Source: CBDFGS01 sp965247255 (GTDB lineage: Bacteria > Chloroflexota > Dehalococcoidia > Lucifugimonadales > CAUZJF01). Taken from it: DNA of 64,000 nt. The notes beneath the pieces are model-generated. The model did no database searches. It worked only from the letters and a program-made list of their open reading frames with translations, and was not told the origin of the DNA. The translations under genes and the position numbers were made by a program. Location of the stretch: positions 372,001-436,000 of the forward strand of contig CBDFGS010000012.1 of NCBI GenBank assembly GCA_965247255.1, read 5' to 3'. How positions within the stretch are numbered: the stretch's first letter is position 1; each line of letters opens with the position of its first letter. This document shows positions 18,243 through 27,158 of this stretch, one piece after another.

Positions 18243-18950
18243 CTACCGCGGAGAGCTAAGCTCCTCTTGTGCCTGCTCCGTGGCCTTCAGATATGCGAGC
18301 ACCGCCTGAACCCTCGCGTGCTGGCCCGAGTCCGCGTTGATCTCCAGCTTGCTGAAAATGCTGTTGATGTGGTGCTCGACTGTGCGCGGCTGTATATACA
18401 GGATGCCAGCGATGGTTGCATTCGTGCACGCCCGCGCCATCAGCGAGAGCACCTCAAGCTCTCTGCGAGTCAGTTCTCGTAGCGGAGAGGTCTCGGGGAT
18501 TCCTCGCTGGGCCGTAAGCTTTTCCACCATGATCGGGTCGAGGACCGTCCTGTCCGCTGCCACGTCATGGATGGTGCGAATCAGCTCGTCCATCGTTCCC
18601 AGCGTGTGTTTGAGCAGGTACGCCTTACCTTTCGGGTCTTCTTTGAGGAACCGCCTTATGTAGTCGGAGTCGTCGTACGACGACAGAAGAATAATGCCCA
18701 GGTCGGGCTGTTTTTCCCGCAGCTGGAGCGCTGCGTCAATGCCATTCAAACGGGGCATCTTCACATCCATTATTACGACCGCTGGCTCGAGAATGGGTAC
18801 CATGTGCACCGCTTGCTCGCCGTCGCTCAAAGCCCCAACCAACTCTATGGTGGGCTCCTCTGAGATCAGCGTGCCGAACGCATCGCGCACGACCTCCTGA
18901 TCGTCGACGATCACCACCTTGATCTTGTCCGTCTCGGTCAGTGTGCTCAT
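18243..18950 (-). CDS. NarL/FixJ-family response regulator
   Basis: 235 residues: a receiver domain with the acidic pair VDD (15-17), phospho-acceptor Asp62 in VVIMDVKMP, and the conserved switch Ser/Lys around LLSSYDDS and YLLKH. A LuxR-type HTH follows with ELTRRELEVLSLMARACTNA and the recognition segment RTVEHHINSIFSKLEI. No histidine kinase is adjacent. It is divergent from the archaellin genes with a 514-base spacer, so it is a reasonable candidate for controlling them, but no operator was identified. Confidence 0.88.
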   Translation of the reverse strand: MSTLTETDKIKVVIVDDQEVVRDAFGTLISEEPTIELVGALSDGEQAVHMVPILEPAVVIMDVKMPRLNGIDAALQLREKQPDLGIILLSSYDDSDYIRRFLKEDPKGKAYLLKHTLGTMDELIRTIHDVAADRTVLDPIMVEKLTAQRGIPETSPLRELTRRELEVLSLMARACTNATIAGILYIQPRTVEHHINSIFSKLEINADSGQHARVQAVLAYLKATEQAQEELSSPR

Positions 18951-19464
18951 CGCGTCTCTTTCACGACCGCGCCTGCTGCATGCCTGCCTCCGATCCCGGA
19001 CACCGGGACTTGGTTACCGATCTTCACATCCCTGCCCCCTGCAACGAATCCATTATGCTCTCGGGCTTCGGTCGGAGCTTGGGTGTGCTTACAGAAAATT
19101 CTTGGATGCCCCCATGAGTAGCGATTTCCGCAACTCTCGACAGCTTAATGGGTAGGCCCTCGGATTTGGCCTCGCCCCGACCTAGATAACCTGAGGGCTG
19201 TTCAAGCGAGCCAAACCAGCGTGCGGACTGACACGTCAGCCCGTCAGCATCACGGGGGTCAAAGGCATACCCGGTCGACGGTTTTTGACAATGATTACGA
19301 CCTGCTCTAACCAAAATCTAAGAACTTGCCTACTATCTCATATTTCATCGTGAAGTCAAGCTTAGACACCGCGCCGCTCGTAACTCTCCTCACGCTCCAC
19401 GCGGTCTCTTTGCTCGGCTGAATAACAGATCGGCTGAGAACTAGTTAAACGGGAGGAACCACAG
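18951..19464. other. Divergent spacer between response regulator and archaellum operon
   Basis: 514 bases with no convincing gene. The part nearest the archaellin gene (about 19280-19360) is AT-rich relative to its surroundings and should hold the operon promoter. TTGACA at 19285-19290 is present but lacks a good -10 partner. The archaellin ribosome site GGGAGG is at 19451-19456. Confidence 0.5.
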
Positions 19465-20556
19465 ATGAAACAAGTGGCGTACGTTATGAAGCGGGTGAAA
19501 CAGGACCAGCGAGGTGTAACCGGGCTGGAGACGGCCATCATACTAATAGCCTTCGTGGTTGTCGCCTCGGTCTTCGCCTTTACCGTCTTGTCTACGGGTA
19601 TCTTCTCCGCGGAGAGAGGGAAAGAGACCGTTTTCGCCGGCCTCCAAGAAGCCAGAGGCACCATCGAGCCGAAGGGAAGCGTCATAGCCAACGGGTACAC
19701 GAAGGATACCCTTAGCCTGGGCAACAGCTTGTGGTCGACATCGACGGCATCGACCACGGTCTCACTAGAGACGACCGATAAGAAAGAAGGGACGGGCAGC
19801 GCCGAACTGCTGGTGCTCACCGCGATGACGACGGGTCTCGCTGCTTACGAGAACCTGCCCGCGACGGTGGACCTCTCCGACCAGACCCAGCTCTCGTATT
19901 GGATCAGGTCCACGACGAGCACCTCGGCAGGCGACATCGAGATCGTGCTCGACGAGAACACCAACTGCGGGAGCCCGGAGGCGCACGTCGATGCGCCGGC
20001 GCTCGTGGCAAACACCTGGAAGCTGGTCACCGCGTCCATAATGCAGACTGTAAGCACGACGTTAGTGACGAACGCTAACAAAGATGCGGTCGCCTGCGTC
20101 GGGGTCGAGATCGAGTCGGACCTCAGCACCAGTGGGAACGTCACGGTAAACATCGACGAGGTCATCGCGCCGGGCCACATTTCGACTGTGGTGCTGAACC
20201 TCACTAATGCGGTGGAAGGCGAGGCCGTGGACCTCACCGAGCCCTCCGACTCGGACGACAACGGGATCGCGGACTCGGACAGCAACCACGTCATGGTTAT
20301 CACCTACACCGACAAGAACCAGCTGGTCAGAGACCTCTACTGGACGAAGGTTTTCCTGGGACAAAACGACACTGACGACCTGCTGGAGACCGGCGAGCGA
20401 GTCGAGCTCACTGTGTACCTGAACGGGCTGGCAGCCGCGACGCCGCTGGTCAAGGACCTTGATTTCAGCCTTGAGATCAAGCCCGCGATTGGCGCGGTGC
20501 TGGTCACCAAGCGGAGGACGCCGCCTGTCATCGACCTCGTCATGAACACCAACTAG
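19465..20556 (+). CDS. arlB: Archaellin (ArlB-like filament protein) with enlarged outer domain
   Basis: 363 residues. The N-terminus has a short basic leader and processing site QRG|VTGLE, followed by the hydrophobic polymerisation helix TAIILIAFVVVASVFAFTVL and then STGIFSAERGKETV. That is the class III signal of archaellins, with Glu at +5, and not bacterial flagellin. The C-terminal half has the archaellin beta-domain (VMVITYTDKNQLVRDLYW). Compared with the second archaellin, about 130 extra residues (roughly 80-220) form a Thr/Ser-rich insert with LSYWIRSTTSTSAGDIEIVL, resembling a carbohydrate-binding beta-sandwich. Two Cys in the insert may form a disulfide. GGGAGG precedes the ATG. 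Confidence 0.88.
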   Translation: MKQVAYVMKRVKQDQRGVTGLETAIILIAFVVVASVFAFTVLSTGIFSAERGKETVFAGLQEARGTIEPKGSVIANGYTKDTLSLGNSLWSTSTASTTVSLETTDKKEGTGSAELLVLTAMTTGLAAYENLPATVDLSDQTQLSYWIRSTTSTSAGDIEIVLDENTNCGSPEAHVDAPALVANTWKLVTASIMQTVSTTLVTNANKDAVACVGVEIESDLSTSGNVTVNIDEVIAPGHISTVVLNLTNAVEGEAVDLTEPSDSDDNGIADSDSNHVMVITYTDKNQLVRDLYWTKVFLGQNDTDDLLETGERVELTVYLNGLAAATPLVKDLDFSLEIKPAIGAVLVTKRRTPPVIDLVMNTN

Positions 20557-20597
20557 GGGAGCCTAGGAGCCCCGGCAGAAAAACCAGGAGTTACACC

Positions 20598-21281
20598 ATG
20601 AGCTACTACCCAAAACGAGTCTTAACCAGCCTCCGAGACCAGCGTGGGATAACGGGCCTCGAGACGGCCATCATACTGATCGCTTTCGTAGTGGTCGCCT
20701 CGGTCTTCGCGTTCACCGTCCTGTCCACCGGCGTATTCTCGGCGGAGCGCGGCAAGGAGACAGTGTACGCGGGCCTTTCCGAGGCCCAGGCGTCCCTGGC
20801 CAACAGTGGAAGCATCACCGCGATCCGCGGAGATGTCGCCGGGACCAACGCAATCATAAAGGTCAAGTTCATAGTCACCACCGCTGTGTCGGGCGAGGAG
20901 ATCGACCTGACGCCGCCGAACACGACCGACGACACCGCGCCAGACCCGGACGTCAACGCCGGGGCGCAGACGGTGATGATCATCTCCTACTCGGACGAAA
21001 ACCAGTTTATCAAAGACCTGGACTGGACCCTTGACTTCCTAGGCAAGACCAACGGAGACGACATCCTGGACCCCGACGAGCAGGCCGAGATAACGGTCTG
21101 GTTCCACGACTACGACGGTACCGACTACAACCTCGGTACCGCGAGCAACACCCAGTACCTGACAACTCGACTCGGCATAAACACGAAGTTCAGGGTTGAA
21201 GTCAAGCCGGGCCAGGGCTCGGTCCTAGTGCTCGAGAGGACCACTCCGCCACGGCTTCAGCCTGTAGTAGAGCTCAACTAG
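20598..21281 (+). CDS. arlB: Second archaellin (ArlB-like)
   Basis: 227 residues, 41 bases after the first archaellin, with AGGAG before the ATG. The leader and core helix are almost identical to its neighbour (QRGITGLETAIILIAF), showing tandem duplication of the filament gene. It lacks the large insert and has only the compact beta-domain (TVMIISYSDENQFIKDLDW). It should be cleaved by an ArlK/PibD-type peptidase, which is not encoded in this window, and assembled by ArlI and ArlJ. Two archaellins suggest a major and a minor filament subunit. Which is major cannot be told. Confidence 0.9.
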   Translation: MSYYPKRVLTSLRDQRGITGLETAIILIAFVVVASVFAFTVLSTGVFSAERGKETVYAGLSEAQASLANSGSITAIRGDVAGTNAIIKVKFIVTTAVSGEEIDLTPPNTTDDTAPDPDVNAGAQTVMIISYSDENQFIKDLDWTLDFLGKTNGDDILDPDEQAEITVWFHDYDGTDYNLGTASNTQYLTTRLGINTKFRVEVKPGQGSVLVLERTTPPRLQPVVELN

Positions 21282-21515
21282 GGGAGCTCAATGGTGCCCT
21301 TGCGAGGGCTCGCCGGAGACGCGGTAGTTCGGGGCGCGGCCAAGGCGGCGCCCCTTACTCCCAAACGGGGACCGGGCGATGCTCGACCATCGGGAATGCG
21401 TTGAACGGGATGGCCCTCACGGAGCCCTCCGACCGAGCCGCGGCCGCGCCCATGCTGACCGCCGACGGTTGCGGACTGGGCGTCCATCTTTTGAAATACC
21501 TCCACGGAAGAGGAT

Positions 21516-22274
21516 ATGGACCTTAGCAAGCGACTCGACCAGATGGACGATGAGCTCAAGCTGGTCAAGAACGAGATCAAGCAGGTGCTGCTGGAGATCC
21601 AGGAGCAGGTGCTGAGCGTCCAGAACCCCTTCGCTGCGCTGGCGGCTGACCTGGCCACGAACCGGTCTGCTGAAGCTAGCTCCGTGGTTGCACAAAGCAA
21701 GACAGCCATCGAGAGCGCCCCGGTCGCCCCACCAGCGCCGGCGCCAGCGCCACAGGCAGCCCCGGCGGCGCCGGCTCCGGCGCCACCACCACAATTAGCT
21801 CAGGCGGCGGCCCCTAATCCCTACCCTCCTCCGCCGCCTAACCCATACCCCGCTCCGCCGATTCCGCCGCCAACGCCGATAATTATCGCGAGCCCGCCAC
21901 AGAGCATTGTGGAGGCCGGTCGCCCATCACCGCCCAGTCCCGTCCAGTGGGCCGGCCCTGAGGTCCGAGAACCTGCGGACCCAGCCGAAGCCGAAAAGGA
22001 TCCCACTCCCGCAAGACCGGGAGCGCGTGCGACGGTTGTTTCCGACCCCGTGGAAGAAGAGCCGGGCGAAGCCCCGGCCGCCGCGCTCTCCAACGGCCGC
22101 CGGGACCACCTCCGACCGGCTGCGATACCGAGCGTCACCCTCCCAGAGCCGGAGCACGCCCGAAGTGAACCGGCCGAGCCAGCCCCAGAGTCGATCACAC
22201 CAGAAGCCAAGCCAGTCGAAGCAACGCCGGCCGAACCGCGCGACCGCACCCCGGTGGAGAGGCCGCGCGTGTGA
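21516..22274 (+). pseudogene. ArlC/D/E-like protein, N-terminal half, cut by IS21
   Basis: 252 residues. The start is a coiled coil (DLSKRLDQMDDELKLVKNEI), then a long Pro/Ala-rich disordered linker. The last two codons and stop come from the IS21 left end that begins at 22270. The missing C-terminal domain is found after the element at 24752-25097. Position between archaellins and arlG, the coiled-coil start and the ArlD/E-like domain beyond the IS fit the archaellar switch/chemotaxis adapter ArlCDE. Dropping one 5- or 8-base target copy would restore the frame, although no matching duplication is seen. Whether the half protein is made or works is unknown. Confidence 0.65.
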
Positions 22275-22381
22275 AGGGCGGAGAGATAATGTACCACCTG
22301 GGCGGTCGAGCGCTGAGGTGTGGCGTTTGAAAACTGTACCGCCTGTCGCCTTCAATCAGGAACGACCGAACCTGACTGAAG

Positions 22382-23890
22382 GTGGATTGGATGTACAAGG
22401 TGGGTATTTACGTCCGTGTTCGCAAGGCTTGTTTCGTCGAAGGGATGAGCGTCCGAGAGGCGGGCCGAGTGTTCGGGCTACACCGGGACACGGTGCGCAA
22501 GATGCTCGAGTACTCCGTGCCCCCAGGGTATCGACGGCAACGACCGGCTCGCAGACCGAAGCTCGATCCATATAAGGGTGTGATGGACCAGATCCTGGAG
22601 CAGGATCTGACCTCACCGAAGAAGCAGCGTCACACCGCCAAGCGTATCTACGAACGGCTCAGAGACGAACACGGCTTCACCGGCAAGTACACGATAGTCA
22701 AAGACTACATTCGAGAACGCCGTCGTCGGACCCGAGAGATGTTCGTACCACTGTCCCATTCCCCGGGACATGCCCAGTGTGACTTTGGCGAAGCGTGGGT
22801 GGTCATCGGCGGAGTGGAACGCAAAGCCCACTACTTCGCCCTGGACCTCCCTCACAGCGACGGGTGCTATGTGAAGGCGTATCCCGCCGAGACGACGGAG
22901 TCATTCTGCGACGGACACGTCTCCGCCTTCGCGTTCCTGGGCGGAGTGCCTCAGAGCATCCTCTACGACAACACCACGCTCGCGGTAGCCAGAATCCTGG
23001 GAGATGGTCGCCGGCAGCGGACCAGGGTGTTCTCCGAGCTTCAGTCCCACTACCTGTTCGAGGACCGGTTTGGCCGTCCAGGCAAAGGGAACGATAAGGG
23101 CAAAGTAGAAGGTCTGGTCGGCTATGTCCGCCGGAACTTCCTGGTGCCCATTCCATCGTTCGAGAGCTTCGATGCCCTCAATGCTCATCTGGAGCAACAC
23201 TGCCTCAGACGGTTCGAAGATCGACTCCGCGGCCACAACGAGACGATAGGAGAACGGCTGGAGCGGGACCTGGAGAAGTTGCTGCCTCTGCCGGCCGTAC
23301 CGTACGACGCCAGCGACAAGCACGCGACGAGGGTCAGTTCTCTGTCCCTGGTCAGATACCGGACCAATGACTATTCGGTCCCGGTGGCCTACGGTCATCG
23401 GGACGTTCTGGTCCGCGGATATGTACACGAGGTTGTGATCAGCTGTGGCGCTGAAGTCATCGCCCGCCATCGGCGGTCCTACGATCGAGACGACTTCGTC
23501 TTCGACCCTCTCCATTACCTGCCGCTCCTTGAGAAGAAGACGAGGGCATTGGATCAGGCGGCGCCGCTGGTTGGATGGGAGTTGCCCGAGGAGTTCGGAG
23601 TGTTGCGGCGGTTGCTGGAGTCTCGGATGGGCAAGCGAGGAAAGAGGGAGTTCGTGCAGGTGCTCAGACTGATGGAGAACTTCCAGCCGGAAGAAGTCCA
23701 CGACGCCGTACGAGACGCCATTCGACTCGGGGCTGTGAGCTTCGATGCTGTCAAGCACCTGGTGCTGTGCAGGATCGAGGGTCGACCGCCTAGACTCGAC
23801 ATGGAGTTGTACCCGTATCTGCCCAGGACCAACGTTGCAACAACCTCGACCAGGGACTACATGGCTCTCCTGGCGGGGAGCCGGTCATGA
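22382..23890 (+). CDS. istA: IS21 transposase IstA (copy 1)
   Basis: 502 residues. An N-terminal HTH (GMSVREAGRVFGLHRDTVRK) binds the element ends. The integrase-type catalytic core has Asp in AQCDFGEAW, Asp in ILYDNTTLAV and Glu in DKGKVEGLVGYVRR, the DDE triad. A C-terminal beta-barrel and Mu-type tail follow. It cuts and joins the IS ends with IstB as helper. The stop codon overlaps the istB ATG (ATGA). The frame is intact, so the element may still be active. Confidence 0.95.
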   Translation: MDWMYKVGIYVRVRKACFVEGMSVREAGRVFGLHRDTVRKMLEYSVPPGYRRQRPARRPKLDPYKGVMDQILEQDLTSPKKQRHTAKRIYERLRDEHGFTGKYTIVKDYIRERRRRTREMFVPLSHSPGHAQCDFGEAWVVIGGVERKAHYFALDLPHSDGCYVKAYPAETTESFCDGHVSAFAFLGGVPQSILYDNTTLAVARILGDGRRQRTRVFSELQSHYLFEDRFGRPGKGNDKGKVEGLVGYVRRNFLVPIPSFESFDALNAHLEQHCLRRFEDRLRGHNETIGERLERDLEKLLPLPAVPYDASDKHATRVSSLSLVRYRTNDYSVPVAYGHRDVLVRGYVHEVVISCGAEVIARHRRSYDRDDFVFDPLHYLPLLEKKTRALDQAAPLVGWELPEEFGVLRRLLESRMGKRGKREFVQVLRLMENFQPEEVHDAVRDAIRLGAVSFDAVKHLVLCRIEGRPPRLDMELYPYLPRTNVATTSTRDYMALLAGSRS

Positions 23891-24648
23891 CCAACAAGTC
23901 CACGATGTTGCTCGAACACAACCTCAAGCAACTCAAGCTCCCCACGTTCCTGAGGGAGTACGACAAGCTGGCATCCCAGTGTGCCAGTGAGGGAGCTGAC
24001 CATCCGGACTACCTGCTGCGACTATCGGAGTTGGAGCTGATCGACCGTCACCATCGCATGGTGGAACGTCGGATCAAAGCAGCCCGCTTCCCGACGACCA
24101 AGAGCCTCGACACCTTCGACTTCCTGTCTATGCCGTCCCTGAACAAGGCTCTGGTTCTGGAGCTGGCACGATGCGAGTACATCGAGCGCCCCCACAACGT
24201 CATCGCTCTCGGCAACAGTGGCACCGGCAAGACCCATATCGCCCTCGGTCTGGCTGCGTGTCAGAGGGGACTGTCCGTGGGCTTCACCACCGCCGCTGCT
24301 CTGGTTCACGAGCTGATCGAGGCCAGGGACGAACGGCGTCTGCTCAACCTGCAGAGAAGGCTCGCACGACTCAAGCTTCTGATCATCGACGAACTGGGCT
24401 TCGTGCCCTTGTCCAAGACTGGCGCCGAGCTCCTCTTCGAGGTGTTCAGCCAGCGTTACGAGCGTGGATCGGTCCTGGTGACCTCCAACCTGCCCTTCGT
24501 CGAGTGGACCGAGGTGTTCGGCTCTGAACGGCTGACCGGAGCTCTCCTCGACCGCCTCACCCACCATGTCGACATCCTGGAGATGAACGGGGACAGCTAC
24601 CGACTCAAGCACAGCAGGAAGTCCAACCAACCTCGGGCAACTGCCTAA
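23887..24648 (+). CDS. istB: IS21 helper ATPase IstB (copy 1)
   Basis: 253 residues, DnaC-like AAA+ ATPase. Walker A is GNSGTGKTHIALGLA, Walker B LLIIDELGF, followed by the sensor region VLVTSNLPF. It loads and directs IstA to target DNA. Compared with copies 2 and 3 it lacks two residues (GLAA where they have GLGLAA) just after Walker A, and its C-terminal residues differ. The 4-base overlap with istA implies coupled translation. Confidence 0.95.
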   Translation: MTNKSTMLLEHNLKQLKLPTFLREYDKLASQCASEGADHPDYLLRLSELELIDRHHRMVERRIKAARFPTTKSLDTFDFLSMPSLNKALVLELARCEYIERPHNVIALGNSGTGKTHIALGLAACQRGLSVGFTTAAALVHELIEARDERRLLNLQRRLARLKLLIIDELGFVPLSKTGAELLFEVFSQRYERGSVLVTSNLPFVEWTEVFGSERLTGALLDRLTHHVDILEMNGDSYRLKHSRKSNQPRATA

Positions 24649-24779
24649 ACCTGGCTCTCACGCCCCCCCGGACCTTGATGCTTCACAACGTGGCGTTCAG
24701 TGGTACGGTTTTGCTCCGCCCCACTGGTACGTTTTCTCTCCGCCCTTGACACGGGCACGCAAAGACAGCCCCAGACTCG

Positions 24780-25097
24780 GTGGACCTCGTGACCATCGCG
24801 GGCCTAGCCACGTGGACTGACCAGGTCGTTGCCGGAATGGGCTCAGAGCACGTTGAGCCGCTTCTCGAGATTGCAGAGTTGAGGGGCAGCCTCTCGGGCC
24901 AGGTCAAGCAGATTGTGCTGACGCTTGCGCGCCTCTTCGACGGGCGGCCCAAGGACAGCGGACCGACAGCTAAAGACACCATATCGATGCTTGCACAACT
25001 CGAGGCCTTGTCCGCCGACCGCGGTTCAGCCGATCTCAAATTGCTTTCGCTCCTGGTACAGGGAGACCTTGAAGGCGCACCATCAACTCCGCCATAA
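24780..25097 (+). pseudogene. ArlC/D/E-like protein, C-terminal ArlD/E-like domain
   Basis: 105 residues from a GTG, but the frame is open back to the IS21 end at 24752, so this is the severed 3' part of the gene begun at 21516. TIAGLATWTDQVVAGMGSEH and VEPLLEIAELRGSLSG resemble the conserved tryptophan-containing helical domain of archaeal ArlD/ArlE (W..F.....G......L..Y). TISMLAQLEAL matches the final helix. No ribosome-binding site precedes the GTG. In archaea this domain links the motor to the CheY/CheF pathway. It overlaps or abuts the ArlG-like gene downstream. Confidence 0.6.
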
Positions 25098-25102
25098 CCA
25101 CC

Positions 25103-25612
25103 ATGCTTCTCACTATAGCGGGAGTGCTGAGCGCCGCCGCGGTTTTCAACGCCGTATATCCTGCGGTCACCAGGAGCTCGGGCGCAGTTTCAGCAGCTAG
25201 CGCAAAAGTCGACGATCGCCTCAAGAGCAGCGTAGAGGTCGTACATACCGTGGGGGAGCTCGACGCTAATGGGGCCTTCCAGGACACCAACGGCAACGGC
25301 AAGTTCGACTTCTTCGTCTGGGTCAAGAATGTGGGAGACACTACAATCGACGCGGTGACCGACTCAGACCTATTCCTTGGCCTTCCCGGAGACTTCACCC
25401 GAATTCCTCACGAGAGCCACGTGCAGTCTTCCGTGTATCCCAGGTGGAGCTACTCGATTGAAAACAACGCCTCTGAGTGGACGCCGCGAGCCACTCTGAA
25501 GATGACCGTGACCTACAACTCGCCCCCTGATGCGACGCCTGCCGCGGGGACATACGACGTCAAGGTGACAATTCCTAACGGCGTCTCGGGCGAGCACTTC
25601 TTTAGTATGTGA
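25103..25612 (+). CDS. arlG: ArlG-like archaellum protein
   Basis: 169 residues. The N-terminus is one hydrophobic helix (LLTIAGVLSAAAVFNAVYPAV) followed by an extracytoplasmic beta-sandwich. FFVWVKNVGDTTIDAVTDSD is the hallmark of ArlF/ArlG stator-type proteins. The frame is open upstream of the ATG at 25103 (SAITTM), so the native start may be a little earlier, overlapping the ArlC/D/E remnant. In archaea ArlG forms a filament capped by ArlF that anchors the motor to the S-layer. The call is by fold and gene order; ArlF versus ArlG is hard to separate. Confidence 0.7.
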   Translation: MLLTIAGVLSAAAVFNAVYPAVTRSSGAVSAASAKVDDRLKSSVEVVHTVGELDANGAFQDTNGNGKFDFFVWVKNVGDTTIDAVTDSDLFLGLPGDFTRIPHESHVQSSVYPRWSYSIENNASEWTPRATLKMTVTYNSPPDATPAAGTYDVKVTIPNGVSGEHFFSM

Positions 25613-25706
25613 CAGTCGATCTGACCGGGGTCTATGGCGGCTCGCTATCTGGTAGAGAAGAGGCACGTCGGTGAGACTCAGGGGATTGTAGTGCCGGGTA
25701 AAGAAC

Positions 25707-26240
25707 ATGGCCCACATCATAACCGCTGTCTTCGCTGTCGCGATGATAATGTCGGCATCGATGCTGGTAACGGCGTCCTCTCTCTCTTCCGCGAGCCGGG
25801 TGTCACTGGCCTGGGAACGGATGGCGCAAATCAGCAGCGATAAGGAACGCACCGGCCTGACTCTCATACAGGCCGACATCCTTGCTACTAGCTCCAATGT
25901 GGACATCTCCGTGCGTAACTCGGGCCAAACAGCATTGCGTGACTTCGCCGTGTGGGACGTCATCATCCAGTATTACGCCACCACCGCCAATCAGGGCATG
26001 AACATCTCCCGGCTAACCTACACATCTTCCACACCCACGGCTGGCGAATGGACGGTCAGCGGCGTATTTATCAACGTAGCGTCGTCTACTGCGGAGGTCT
26101 ACGAGCCCGATGTGTTCAACTCGGGGGAGGAAGCCGTGATTCGTTTGAATCTGACGTCATCTATACCAGTCAACACCGACAATCTCGTGACTATCGGCAC
26201 GCCCAACGGCGTGACCGTGCCGGCCCAATTCTCCAGGTAG
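25707..26240 (+). CDS. arlF: ArlF/ArlG-family stator-like protein
   Basis: 177 residues. The N-terminal hydrophobic helix HIITAVFAVAMIMSASMLV is followed by a beta-sandwich with SNVDISVRNSGQTALRDFAV and GEWTVSGVFINVASS. This resembles the soluble domain of ArlF, which binds the S-layer and acts as stator. It sits between the arlG-like and arlH genes. It shares a common plan (NSGQTAL/NIGDVPI, then W-D, then SSTP and W-TV) with the protein at 27159, so the two are paralogues. Confidence 0.7.
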   Translation: MAHIITAVFAVAMIMSASMLVTASSLSSASRVSLAWERMAQISSDKERTGLTLIQADILATSSNVDISVRNSGQTALRDFAVWDVIIQYYATTANQGMNISRLTYTSSTPTAGEWTVSGVFINVASSTAEVYEPDVFNSGEEAVIRLNLTSSIPVNTDNLVTIGTPNGVTVPAQFSR

Positions 26241-26277
26241 GTATGCATATGGAACCTGATGATGGGAAGACCTGACG

Positions 26278-26985
26278 GTGGATAAAGCCAAGAAAACGGA
26301 AGTCATCTCGACGGGTAACCCCGAAATCGACAAGAAGCTTGGTGGCGGCGTTCCCCTGGGCTCTATGTCGTTGGTCGAGGGTGAGTCCGACTCGGGCAAG
26401 TCCGTCCTGGCCCAGCAGATGATCTGGGGCTCACTTTACGATGGCCTCGATGTGTCCCTCTACACGACTGAGAACACTGTGAAGAGTTTCATACGTCAGA
26501 TGAACAGCCTCAGCCTCGATGTTTCGGACTTCTTATTGCTAAGGAAACTCAGGGTCTACCCGGTGATGGCATCGACCTCGCAACTGACCGCCGAGCAGGT
26601 GTTCTCCGTGCTTCTCAAGGGGATAGAGGCCCATCGTGATCGTAGCTTCGTCGTCGTCGACTCACTCACCACGTTCATAACTCACACCTCGATCGAAGAG
26701 ACGATGACCTACTTCGAGAGATGCAAGACCTTCTGCGATAGAGGGATTACCGTGCTGAACGTCGTCAACTCGTACGCCTTTGGGGAAGCGGACCTGGCGA
26801 GGGTCCGGTCGATGTGCGACGCCCACTTGAAGCTGAGAACGGAGCAGGTAGCCGACCTTATGGTCAAGGTCCTCGAAGTCGCCAAGGTGCGTGGCGCCGA
26901 GTTGAGCACCGGCAACGTAGTCTCGTTCGACGTCGAGCCGATGGTGGGTATGCGCATTATTCCGATCTCTAAGGTCAGCGTTTAG
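26278..26985 (+). CDS. arlH: ArlH, KaiC-like regulatory ATPase of the archaellum
   Basis: 235 residues. A RecA/KaiC-type domain begins with STGNPEIDKKLGGGVPLGSM, with Walker A GESDSGKS (35-42), and Walker B FVVVDSLTTF. The GGGVPLGS element before the P-loop is typical of ArlH. In archaea ArlH binds ATP, sits on the cytoplasmic motor and regulates ArlI during assembly and rotation. The GTG start at 26278 is the first codon of the conserved domain region. It lies between two ArlF-like genes, where arlH is found in archaeal fla operons, just upstream of arlI. Confidence 0.85.
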   Translation: MDKAKKTEVISTGNPEIDKKLGGGVPLGSMSLVEGESDSGKSVLAQQMIWGSLYDGLDVSLYTTENTVKSFIRQMNSLSLDVSDFLLLRKLRVYPVMASTSQLTAEQVFSVLLKGIEAHRDRSFVVVDSLTTFITHTSIEETMTYFERCKTFCDRGITVLNVVNSYAFGEADLARVRSMCDAHLKLRTEQVADLMVKVLEVAKVRGAELSTGNVVSFDVEPMVGMRIIPISKVSV

Positions 26986-27158
26986 GGTCCCACCGAGGGC
27001 GCACACCGCTGCACCCCGGCCGGTTACGAGCCCGCCCCTACGGGAACCGATACTCCCACCGGCCCTGTAGCCTTACCCGCTTGTTAAACTCGGAATTGTA
27101 GAGCGCATCGATCGCTCTTGCGGGTGCTTCACACCCGTGCCGATGCGCCGGAGATTAC

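Larger units (their letters stand above)
22270..24751 (+). mobile_element. IS21-family element, copy 1
   Basis: About 2.48 kb, starting TGTGAAGGGCGGAGAGA and ending CTCTCCGCCCTTGACA (inverted ends), with repeated GTACC-containing transposase-binding motifs just inside each end. It carries istA and istB. It differs from copies 2 and 3 in the region after istB and lacks 6 bases in istB, so it is a slightly diverged isoform. The flanks (GCGCG on the left, CGGGC on the right) show no target duplication, which hints at recombination or deletion after insertion. Confidence 0.88.

Noticed and set aside
19285..19313. TTGACA upstream of the archaellin as a sigma-70 promoter
   Set aside because: The hexamer 17 bases downstream (TAACCA) is a poor -10 box, so the promoter position stays unresolved.
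22901..23758. 285-codon frame opposite istA, repeated in all IS21 copies
   Set aside because: Conserved only because the IS is conserved; no domain, and IS21 elements carry only istA and istB.
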